NCBI GenBank assembly: GCA_030063045.1
Contig: JAQSEB010000186.1
Location: forward strand, 1-64,000
Source: Pratylenchus scribneri
Taxonomy: Eukaryota > Nematoda > Chromadorea > Rhabditida > Pratylenchidae
Length of the DNA stretch: 64,000 bases
Reading direction: 5' to 3'
Part shown: positions 1 through 10,246 of the stretch, in pieces
How positions within the stretch are numbered: position 1 is the first letter of the stretch
How the letters are laid out: each line of letters begins with the position of its first letter
Notes under the pieces: generated by a model
The model's database searches: none
Told to the model about the DNA's origin: nothing
What the model saw: only the letters and a program-made list of their open reading frames with translations
Position numbers and translations under genes: made by a program

Positions 1-59
1 CCAATATTCTAAAGACCCTTAAACAATAGAAGAACGACTCTAAACCGAATTTTACCAAA

Positions 60-290
60 CCTAACTCTAAACCCTACCTACCCCTAACTTACCCCTACCC
101 TACCCCTAAAACCCATCCGGCCCAACCCTAACCTAACCCTAACCCTACCCTAAGCCCTAAAAAGGTTTGTCAAGAACCCTAATGAGGTTTAGGGTAGGGT
201 TGGGTTAGGTTTAGGTAGGGCCGGATGGGTTTTAGGGGTGGATTAGGTTTCGGTTTTAGGGTAAGGATAGGTTAGAATTTTAGGGTTTAG
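60..290. repeat. Telomere-like inverted repeat
   Basis: The region holds degenerate CCCTAA/TAGGGT-type units facing each other. A 21-base segment at 103-123 is repeated exactly in reverse complement at 218-238, and the flanks are also complementary but imperfect. The two arms meet at about 165-185. The repeat is not the canonical nematode TTAGGC array. Similar TTAGGG-like words occur in the cores of the fold-back elements near 22380-22560 and 31800-31960, so this may be a fragment of that family rather than a chromosome end. Confidence 0.6.
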
Positions 291-358
291 AATTCCCTCG
301 CGTACTATTTTTCGGTTCTCTAAGTATTGGGGGAGGCAGAATAATAATTTTTAGGGTG

Positions 359-426
359 CCCCCCCCCCATTAAAATTTTGCCCCCCCCCCCCCCCCCCCC
401 CATTAAAAGATTGCCCCCCCCCCCCC
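359..426. repeat. Poly-C blocks in short tandem array
   Basis: Three long C homopolymers are separated by ATTAAAA-type spacers, an unusual composition in such AT-rich DNA. Homopolymer lengths may be unreliable in the assembly. Confidence 0.7.
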
Positions 427-738
427 GTTAACAGACTAGTACCAAATGTTTATAACGTTTAATGGTTTAGAACATAAAAATCCAAAAGGTAATTAAATGG
501 TAAATAATAAAAGATTTATTGTTTTGTTTATTCACAAAAGTGAAATATTCAACCAATCTAAATTTAAATATCAAATTATGTATTTAATGAATATTTGATA
601 AATTTAAAATGTATTAAAAGCAGTTAAGCCAACTGCAAATGGAAATCTTTGTTTAAACAGTACAATTATTTATTCAAATAAATTATTCATTCAATCAACA
701 AAATACGTATGGATTAAACAATTACAATTTTGTCATTC
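427..738. other. AT-rich intergenic stretch
   Basis: No convincing coding exon, RNA gene or repeat is visible between the poly-C blocks and the 3' end of the minus-strand gene ending at 739. It presumably contains that gene's 3' untranslated region. Confidence 0.4.
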
Positions 739-2123
739 TCACATAAACAAAATCAATGGCTTATATCCTACTACTGTTTTGGTTTCACTGTCATTTTTGT
801 GTCGAATAAGCAAATATTTATTGGTCCTTTCCCGTTGCAATTCGAGCATTTCCTTCGTTGTTGTATTCTCGATTTTGAAATCCTCGAGATTTAGATCACT
901 CATAACGTAAATAATTCCGGTAAAACTAATGATAAATTTGGCCGGTTCAGTGGATTGGATAAATTCCTTAAAATAAGAATATGAAAAATGAGAATGTATA
1001 TATTTTTCGGTTTTATAAATGCCAAATTAAAAATGCTATCCTATTATGCAATTAAGAAATATGAATTGAGCTTAAACCGATAAATTGTTTACCTCCTTGA
1101 CGCGTTCAATTAGTTTGGTAATGATTGCATTCGATTCATGATGAAAAAGGTTGTTGTTAGCAGTGCTGATAGCGAGCATTTTTGATTTGCCATCTTCCCT
1201 TGGTGTAGACAACCATTTCAGTGCCAAATTCATTTCAGTAACATTGCACACTTGGCGAAGGTAAATTGATTGAAGACCAGGAATGAAGTTTGGAAATTGT
1301 TGGTTGAATTTGTTCAATTCATTGAAAAAAGTTGGTATAAAATCCAATTCGTCTATTTTTGGGGCCAACATTTCCATCATTCGGCTAATTGAGCCAATTT
1401 GCAGAAAGTGGATTTTATTTAATTGAGAATATATTCGGAGGTCTTCCTTGAACAATGGCAGAATGTTCTTCACAAATTTCAAAATCCGATCATTAATGAA
1501 ACTAATTTAAAAGGTTTAAATTATCCCAAATTTTTAATGCATAATATCACCCGCCGAAATGGATTCCATCAAATCCAATAATGTATTCCGGTGGTTCTAC
1601 ATCCGCAATTGGAATCGGAAATTCAATGTAACCGCGTTTAAAGAGAATGGTCTGCCAATTGTCTGCATGATCACGCATTCCTACAATTGTCAATTGCGGA
1701 ACAATGCGCGGTTTCACTTCGTTCCCATGTAATCTTCGATAACAATGTTGATGGAATGAAAGTGCGGACGTTGGCAGTGATGTTTGTGCCAATTCAGGAC
1801 GTTTGAACCAGTCCAACATGTCCGGCAACCAACCATGGAATCGAATCCTGCTGAAATAAACATATTGATTTATGATTTGTATATTTGCTGAAATTTCTGA
1901 AACCTTTTCTTGATAGATTTCTGTTCCATGTTCTCAATTTCCTCATCAGCTGCATTTTTGTTATTCATTGAAGATGACTAAATTGAATGAATTTTAACTC
2001 GGAATAAAAGCTAAATTTAACCTCCATTGCTTGCTTTTCCAATTCCGCATTTTCATTTTTAGTTTCAACGATTTGCTCTGCACACTTTTCCTCTTTTCTA
2101 ATTCTATTTTCGTTGTTATTCAT
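739..2123 (-). CDS. Uncharacterised five-exon nematode protein
   Basis: Five exons, read on the minus strand: 2123-2022, 1977-1904, 1850-1551, 1501-1093 and 966-739. All splice sites are GT-AG and the phases agree, giving about 370 residues. The first two exons encode a short charged Asn/Glu/Lys-rich leader. The rest is a mixed alpha/beta body with motifs such as RFHGWLPDMLDWF near the start and ILPLFKEDLRIYSQLNKI in the middle. The pattern resembles the C-terminal substrate-recognition halves of expanded nematode F-box proteins, but no F-box is visible, so I assign no function. Exon 3 has a NAGNAG-type acceptor (CAGCAG), so one residue may be optional. No signal peptide or membrane segment is seen. 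Existence of the gene is fairly secure; its role is unknown. Confidence 0.7.
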
Positions 2124-3687
2124 TTTAAAACCCAATTCAAATGCTGGTGCTTGATTAAATTAAGTTGTTAAAAGCTAAAATTAATAACAAAAAAATAGAG
2201 CAAATGAGGAAAAATGACTGTAGAATGTAGATTAATTAACATTGGAAGGTGCCCATTGAAAAAATGAAAAAAAATTAAGAAGAGAGGATCAGGGAAATTT
2301 GCTTCTTTTTAGAGCCATTCTTTTAAAATGAGGTAAAATGGGCAGTGGGATATTTTTTATATGGAAATGGGAGTGGGAGGGCAAAAAGGGCAATGCAATG
2401 AGGTATTTTTGATGTGGGAATTGGAAATTTTCAAATGGGGATTCGGCATAATGTAATCATTTTATGGGTAAAAGTAATAAAATTTGAATTAAAAAAGGAG
2501 ATATCAAATGCCATTCCCAGATAAAAATTATAAAAAATTTATTGTTTAAATGATTAGAAAATTGCCTCAGGCCAACTTTACCTATCAATATTGTTGAGAA
2601 GATTAGAAATTTGCCTCGAGCAAATATTTGAATAATATTTTATCTTATCAAATTAAAAAAAGAAATATTGAAAATTATGAAGGAGAGAAGACTGATTCTT
2701 GGTTTTGCTTTTTATATTCCCGAAGACAATTGTGGGGATTAGCAATGAAGACGCAAAAATACTAGGTTAAAAAAATTATACAAAAATATAAGAATTAAAG
2801 AATCCGAAAAAAATGTAAATAAATTAAAAAGAAGGCATAAAAATAACTTGGCATATAAATAAATTGCAATTAATCGACAATATGGGAAATGGCACAAATA
2901 ATTTGCGATAAATGCAAAAAGTAGTTTTAATTTAAGTTAAAGATAAGCATATTAGTCATTCTAAATCAATGCCTGCTGGCTTTTCCCAAAACCACCTATA
3001 TATACGTAAATACATTATATTCTTATTAATTTATGATTTTTTCTCAAAATTTCTCAAATCCTTAACCAAATTTCATTACTTTCTCCATAATTTATTTTTT
3101 CTTCACACATCAGTCAAAAAAATTCACCATGATTTTTTGTTAAATTAAATTTATTTAATAAATCTGCGAATAAATTAAACAATGAAGAGTATCATATCAT
3201 ATCAAAATAAAAATGTGACATTAATTTCCAATTTACCTATTTTAATTCCGTTCAATTTCTCGATATTAATCTCCAAAAATTAATTATTGAAGACCATACA
3301 ATTCGATAACAGAAACAGGAAGTAAATTTCATTGAATAGATGGAACATAGGATTATGTTTATGATGGAATTTGGAATTGGTAATAGGAGTAAACAAAACT
3401 GCCAATTTCTTTTTGGAACAAAAATATTCAAATTCTCAATTTTTGCCTATTTGTAAAAATAAAACATTACTTTTTTGCCTATTTAAAAATGTGATTTCCA
3501 TATTTTATGGAATTATTATTGAAAAATCCATCAAGATTAATGCATTGCATTTGTATATTTACTAGGAAGTAAAATTCTCATTGAAAAGCCTTTAAATTCG
3601 AAAGGGTTATAGTAGGCCTGTTCATAGAATAGAATTTTTATTTTAAAAATTTTATTAAAAATATTATTTCTAAATTTATATTTAAAA
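2124..3687. other. Intergenic region between divergent genes
   Basis: This AT-rich region separates the minus-strand gene at 739-2123 from the plus-strand gene starting at 3688, so it must hold both promoters. I see only short chance reading frames and homopolymer A/T runs, with no supported gene or repeat. Confidence 0.4.
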
Positions 3688-4584
3688 ATGCACATTACTC
3701 TCCTTATCATCAGCACATTTCTATTAATCGTCAAAATTTCTATTATTAAGTGGTATGAAAATAAAATTAATAAATTTTTATTTTCTTCTATTTAATTTTG
3801 GAGAAAAATAATTTTTTTCTTATTTTAGCTCAGCTTTTATTTTTTCATTAATTTCATTCCCAATTTAATATGTATTTTGATTGTTTTTTAAGCCAGCCTT
3901 GGCCAGCCAATGAACTAGCTTGCAAGGACTGTTTTGACAATGGCCCCGATGAATGTAAACAATATTTGACATATTGTCCACAACAAAGCCCGGCTGATTG
4001 CCAATCGAATGCATACGATGAAGTGCAGCGAAGCAATGATGAACCAAAATGTTCAATTGATCAATTGGGAACATGTTGCAACTTTATTGGCACTGTGTAG
4101 GTTTTGTCTTTTAATTTTAAATTCACATGTTTTATGGAAACAATTTTAAAAAATGATAAATTTCTTTCATTAAAAATTCGGCTTTAATTTTCATTTTTCG
4201 ATTAAAAATGTGATAACAGAATGTATCAATTGAGTGTGGATAGGGGAAGAGTGGGCTTAAAAATGGCAGATTGAGGCAATATTTGATTGATTATGTGACA
4301 AGGTGATTAGAAAAAAAAGTGTGGATACAGTAGGATAAATAGTAAAGTAACTTAGTTAGGCATTATTGGCACTGATAATATAATTTTTTCTGGATATTTT
4401 TAGTGCTAATCAAACTTGCGAAAGTTGTATGGCTTACACCGGTTGTAATGAGTTTTGGCCAGGACCAAACATTTGTACAGATCCAAATTTGACTGCACAA
4501 CAGTGCAAAGAAAATATGGCATCAGCTGAATTCTATTGCGCATATATGGGCAAAGATTGTTGCGATTATTTGCCGTCTTCTTAA
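3688..4584 (+). CDS. Secreted cysteine-rich protein
   Basis: Three exons, 3688-3752, 3893-4096 and 4404-4584, with consistent phases and GT-AG introns, encode 149 residues. The first exon is almost entirely a hydrophobic signal peptide (MHITLLIISTFLLIVKISII). The first intron splits the codon of the first mature cysteine. The mature part is small and rich in cysteines, with repeated C-x2-C, adjacent CC and C-x(n)-C spacing and two similar halves (around CKDCFDNG and CESCMAYTGC), which suggests an internal duplication with disulfide-stabilised modules. No enzyme motif is recognised. It is probably extracellular. In a parasitic nematode such a protein would be an effector candidate, but that is inference only. 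Start choice rests on the signal peptide and on phase agreement. Confidence 0.72.
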
Positions 4585-4981
4585 ATTTAGAAGAGTTTGA
4601 AAAAGATGAATGAAAATGAATTTTTTGACCATCCTCTAGCAGAGTTAAAACCATATCCAATTTATATTTTTCAAATTCCTTTTGGTTTTTGCCCTCTATT
4701 TTTGAGGACTTTTCTATCCATTAATTCGAATTTTTCTATTTAAATTTTTATATTGAATTTCTAATTTTCTAATTTTAATAAATACCTTTGAAAGACGAAA
4801 ATGATATTTATAAACTTTTTACCTTTTTTAATTAATTAAATAATATATTGCATTGACATTTATACATAAGGAATTACTCAATCATTTATTATTTAAATAA
4901 AAAAAATATTTGCGAAAAAACACACGGGAATTTGAATTCTATATAATTTACTCAATCAATTTTTTAAAATATAAATGTTAT
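4585..4981. other. Short convergent intergenic region
   Basis: This AT-rich gap lies between the 3' ends of the secreted-protein gene (plus) and the transporter gene (minus). An AATAAA-like word near 4778 could serve the plus-strand transcript. Nothing else is supported. Confidence 0.4.
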
Positions 4982-7900
4982 TTATTCATCTTTCTGAATA
5001 AATTTTTGCTTCATTTCCTCCTCCAATTTTGCATTAATTCCATCTTTATTTTCAGTCTCCGTCGATTCAGAACCACCAATTTGGACGGTGTCCAGGTCGA
5101 TTCCCTTGGTTTCGAGCAGGAAAAAATAGGATTGTAGCAAATTGGCTAATCCAAGGGTAACAACCGCCAAATAGGCTGATGCATTCCAAAATTCATTGAG
5201 AAGAACAAACTAAAAGAATAATGTTTAGTATTTTTAAATGAAAAATTTTTAAATAAAAATTCTAATCGGCAAAATAAGAACAAAATATTTTTGGATGATA
5301 GAGAAATTAATTTGAAATTTATTTAATTTTACTTTTCTGCTAGCAGTTTAGTTCAGCAGATAATTTAGTGTAAATTTGAATTTTTTAAAGTTTTTGATTT
5401 TTTTGGTTTTTGGGCAATAAATATATAGGATTAGGATGTTACCTTAGGCCAAATATATAAATGTCTTTATGTAATTTGACAACAAAACTAATTATTTTGA
5501 CAAAAAATTTTGTGCTGAAAATAGGCATTTAGAGTCAGAAAACTTGGCTATTTCGGTCTCCATATCAATAAGTACAAAACTTCGTTCTCGCCAATATGAA
5601 CAATTTTAAAAATTTATTGTCAAAATAAAGATTTTATTATCATATTAATCTTTCGTGTTTAGGTTCCAAAATTAATATACAGTCATTTTTCAATATATTT
5701 TAATTTAGAAGATGTCATACCAATGGTGAAAAGAATGCCCCGCATCGGGCAACCATTGAGCAGGAGGAGACAGTGGTGGCCCGAATTTGGGTCGGCATCA
5801 ATTCGACGGCACAAAGTTGATTGGCATCCCAGGTGTATTCAATGAAGCTGGTCCCGATGAAAGTGACCACAATGATCAAAATAACCTTGAAAATGGAATT
5901 AATTAAACAAATTGTAAGGCCAACATTTTTATAATGGAAAATATTGAGCAAGGCGAGCAGGGCAAAACAAAGGCAAACAACAGATTGTGAAGATTGATGT
6001 AGGAAACGGCGAGAAAATTTCGGGAAATTTGTGTCAAGCAAATGAAGGAACTGTGTAGTAAAAAAAATTTAAAAATCTTTGATTTTATTTTTGACTTTAT
6101 CATATGGCTTCTAAAGAAAATATGAAATTTAGAATAAAAATATTTTCTATGTTTTAACAAAAAAAATTAAAATTCAATTAAATGGACCAACCACTTTAGA
6201 AAAAATAATTGGACAAGAAAGTAGCCATTGATTGATGAAAAGATTCCCAGAAATGGATGAACTGTTCAAGTCTATTGTGTAACCTGACAAGGCAGCAGTA
6301 AACCACATTGTCCAGAGGACCAACAAACGGCGCAACAATGTTGGCTGTTTGATCATTTTTCTGACAGTGAGGAATAAAAATATAATTATAACACAATTAA
6401 ATTTAATTTTATTGAAATAAAAATATTTAAATAATTTTAAAATTCACCCATAATTTTAAATTCAATAAGTACTTAATAAATTATTTTTTAATAAACACAC
6501 ATGAATTTCGGTCTCTTCTCTTCCAATTCGGCATGTTGGATTGGAATATATTCAATCCCAGCCAACTTGGCCATCCATTCTTCACTTCGGCGCATTTCCT
6601 CCAGACGACCTTGATTATGTAGCCAAGTTGGGCTTTCTGGGATCAAAAATGCCAAAATGAGGAGGGCAGGTAGACAGGCGCAAGCAGTGGCGATGCTCGC
6701 TGAACGCCAGTCAGGAAAAATGAAGCAAATTGTTGTCAATAGGATTCGCGAATTACCCTAAATTTTTTTGTGTTTTTTTTAAATTCATAATTGATAGATA
6801 AATATATTTTTAAATTCTATATTATCCTTTAAAAGCCTATGGGAATTCTCTCCCGATCTGAAATCTGATTAATGATTAAGAATAACTTTAATTTTTATAT
6901 AGGTTTAAAAAAGAATTTTTTCTCATCAGTGCATATAAAAATTAATTTGATAATTTTTAATATTCAAAAAAATTCAAATTATTTCACATTTTCTACACTA
7001 TTCAAAATATTAAATTTTCCTAATTTATAATAAAAATATTTATATTATTCGATAGATTATCTGTTGCTAAATCAATATAAAAAATATATGAAATAGCATT
7101 TTAAGATGATTCCTAAATCGAAAACTATTAACCCGCTGTGGTAGAAACCGCGGAGTTTACCCTTAAGATAATCTTATTGGAAATCAGTGGAGATAACATT
7201 AACATTGGAACCAGAGGCAATTTTCCTTAGGGAAAATTTAATTTAAAGTAATTTTGAAGAGGGTGAATTCGAGAAAGGGAAGATGGATATTTGAAAATCT
7301 GCACTGGAGTCGGATAACCGAAATTTATAATCAAAAATATTTTTCGCCAACCCAATTGCAAAAAGTGTGCATATGCATTCGGCACTCTGCTGGAATGATT
7401 TCTTTGGCCAGAGTGGCCAGGACATAGGCACCGCCAATGAAGAAACAAATCAAAAAACGGGCAGCAAGCAACATTTTCGCGGAATTGGCCAAAGTTGATG
7501 CAGAAATACAAAGCAATGTAAGCATAAATGTGGCACATCCAACTGGCTTTCGGCCAAATCGATCCGACAATGGGCCCATGAAAGCAGTGCCACAAAGAAT
7601 TGCACCGAATTGAAGCTTAATAATTGAATAGGGTATAAGTAGGAAAATGTACAAATTTATTATTAATAAACAAAGCTAAAATAAATTGGATTGATTTTAC
7701 TTATTCAACGAATTCAATTTTATTTTATTTTTAGATTTTAAAATTATTTCGAATTTTGCGAACGAATTACCTTATATTAATGGAATTATTTTTGCTTATT
7801 TTTTTAATCCAAAATAATGAAAATAATTTATGTGTTGCGAGAAAATTCCAATTTAAAGCAAAGAAAAAATAAATATTTTTTGTTATATTTATAATTTTTA

Positions 7901-8459
7901 AATTTATTGCACAAATAATTTTTGCTTTTTTATGCCAAAATGAATTATAATAATTTATGAGTTGCAAAAAATTTTTAATTAATTATTTATTTATAATTTA
8001 TTTAATTCTATAATTTACTTGACTATACAATGCTCGCATGAATGCACCATTCCCACAAATCCAATCGAATTCAATGGCAGCTGAGGCAAATGGGCTTTGC
8101 TCGAATTCCAACATTGGACGAGGGCATTCCGCATAGATTTGACATTCACGTGAAAATTGTGATGTTAAAGTAATGTTTGATGAAATTTGATTGCATCGCC
8201 AACGAGGAATATAATTTGCAAATATGCCAAATAATTGTTGGGCAAGTAAAAAATTTGCAAATTGCCAAAAGAAAAGTACAATAGCATGAAATCGATTGAA
8301 GGAAGGGGAAGAGGTGGTCGAATTAGCAATGGTCATATTTGTGGAATGTGGATTGATTAATAAATGTGAAAATGAATATTTGCGGTTTCTTTCTAAAAAT
8401 TTTTTTGAACCCAAAAGATAAGAGGAAAAAAATTTCATTCCATAATCAGTTCCAATCAT
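4982..8459 (-). CDS. SLC22-type organic solute MFS transporter
   Basis: Six exons on the minus strand: about 8459 (or 8336) to 8019, 7615-7352, 6757-6501, 6360-6192 (or 6195), 6050-5721 and 5209-4982. The product is about 521-562 residues, within the usual 500-600 of the family. Family landmarks appear in order: a Cys-containing large extracellular loop after the first membrane helix (WRCNQISSNITLT), the CGNGAFMRALYSQ segment, the major-facilitator signature GPLSDRFGRKP after the second helix, PESPTWLHNQGR at the start of the central cytoplasmic loop, an LRRLLVLWTMWF helix, and a C-terminal membrane segment followed by an ETKG-type motif (LLETKGIDL). These are characteristic of SLC22 organic cation/anion transporters of the plasma membrane. 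Substrate cannot be told. The start is uncertain: the in-frame Met at 8336 fits family lengths better than the one at 8459. Two in-frame donors are possible at the end of exon 4. Confidence 0.88.
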
Positions 8460-10246
8460 GAATTTTGTTCTTTATTCATTGATAAAATAAAATTAAGCAT
8501 AAAATATTGGGAATAATCTGTGTTTGACTATTTTATTGAATGTTCAATTCTTCACAAATTTAACGATTTTTATTTGTCTTCAAAAAAAAAACAGAAAATA
8601 CAGAAAAAAGGGAATTTGGAAGAAATTTAGAAAGTGACATTTGTGAAAATATTCCAGAATCTAAAGGCAGATAACTGGCAAAGTAATTTAGTACAATTTT
8701 AACATAATAATAAATTGGATAATCGCTCTTGTTAACATTTAGAAAAATGTCTCTTGGTAATGAAGAAGTATGGAGCATAATGCCTAATTACCAAAATAGA
8801 AAATTATGTCATACTTAATATGTTTTTATAATATCTAATATGTATGGTTAAAAGAGAGTAAAAAGAATTGTTGAAAAATTTAATATGCACGTATAAAATG
8901 AATAAAATGTTGAAAAAAATTTAAAAGTGGCCCACAATCTCATAAATTCCAAATTTTGTTCAAGTATAGATAACTAAAAAATTGATAAGAAATTTATTTA
9001 AAATTTCCACTAAAATGAATAACGATGTATTGATATTATGTAAAAATAGTTAATTAAAAAAACAATGAAATATTTGTTTTTTGATTCATCCATATTTTTG
9101 GGAGTTGCCATCATTCCCCCAATTCTTTTATGCAAGAACACTTTTGAATTCCGTGAATTTCCATTCATATTTGCCGAAATTAACTCTAATTGAGTCGTCA
9201 GCTCTGTACAAATTGATTGCCGGAAATAATTGAATGTCGACAAACTTTGCAGACAGTCCGACTTTCCCTGAATTAAAATTACTTATATTTCTTTAATTAA
9301 TAATTTTTAATTAAACATATTTAATTTTTGAATAAATATTTTTATTTTTTAAATTTTATGATTTACTCAGGAATTCTCCATTCAAAGTAGCTTAATACTT
9401 ATTAATTAATGAGTATGAATTTTAATTTAATTGAAAAAGAAAATTTCATCAGAGGGAGAATTAGAATGCATTATATTTTTCCTTTAATTTAGGCACCATT
9501 GTATTGGCCTAAAAGGGTAAATTTCATCAATAATTATCAGTCTTGCATTATTCTTATTTAGCAACGCATTAGGGGGCCAAAAATGTGGATTTAAGCGAAT
9601 TTGAGTTGGAAAGTATTGTCTTTTTAAATAAAATGAATAATCTCGGCAATTGGCATTGGTATTAATATAATGGAAATTCTCTACAAAACGGCCACTCATC
9701 ATTTTTGTCACATTCTGCCTTAATATGGTTTCTTTTGTTTTTTAAGACAATTTGGAAAGGAAAATTTTCTAGTGTCTAAGGTCTAAGATTGTGATTTTAT
9801 CGGGTATTATAATTATAGCTACTAATTGATATCAAAAACATTGTTCAATATGGATTATGGAATATTTTATTAAATTTTGGAAATTATCAAAAATTCTTAA
9901 TTTATTTAACCAAAAATTTTTTACTGAATTTTGGTTAAAATCAAAATATTGACAATCTTTTGATATTACAATATTTAATAGCTAATATTATGCTTTACAG
10001 CTTTACACTACATCTAATTACCTACTATAAATTAAATTGTAATTAAAACAACGGTTTTAAAAACATTTTTAAAGTTATTTGTATGCCAAATTGAATGCTT
10101 TATAAATTATAGTTTTACCATTGACACAAGTTCATTTCCTCCTAAATTGCCTTAAAAATATTTTTCTTATCACTTTAATTTATTTTTTGTAGAAATCAAC
10201 TTTCGAATAAAAAATTATAGACAACATAAACCCAGAAGTTTAATCC
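8460..10246. other. Intergenic region with doubtful minus-strand exons
   Basis: This separates the transporter from the divergent methyltransferase gene. Two minus-strand open segments, about 9711-9484 and about 9267-9010, look weakly coding. Each is preceded by a plausible CAG acceptor and has protein-like composition, but I could not join them with matching phases or find a start and a stop. They could be remnants or part of a short unrecognised gene. The rest is AT-rich sequence without supported features. Confidence 0.3.

Noticed and set aside
3371..3565. Plus-strand frame upstream of the secreted Cys-rich gene
   Set aside because: Phe/Leu/Asn/Lys-rich chance composition; the real first exon (3688-3752) encodes a signal peptide and is phase-consistent.
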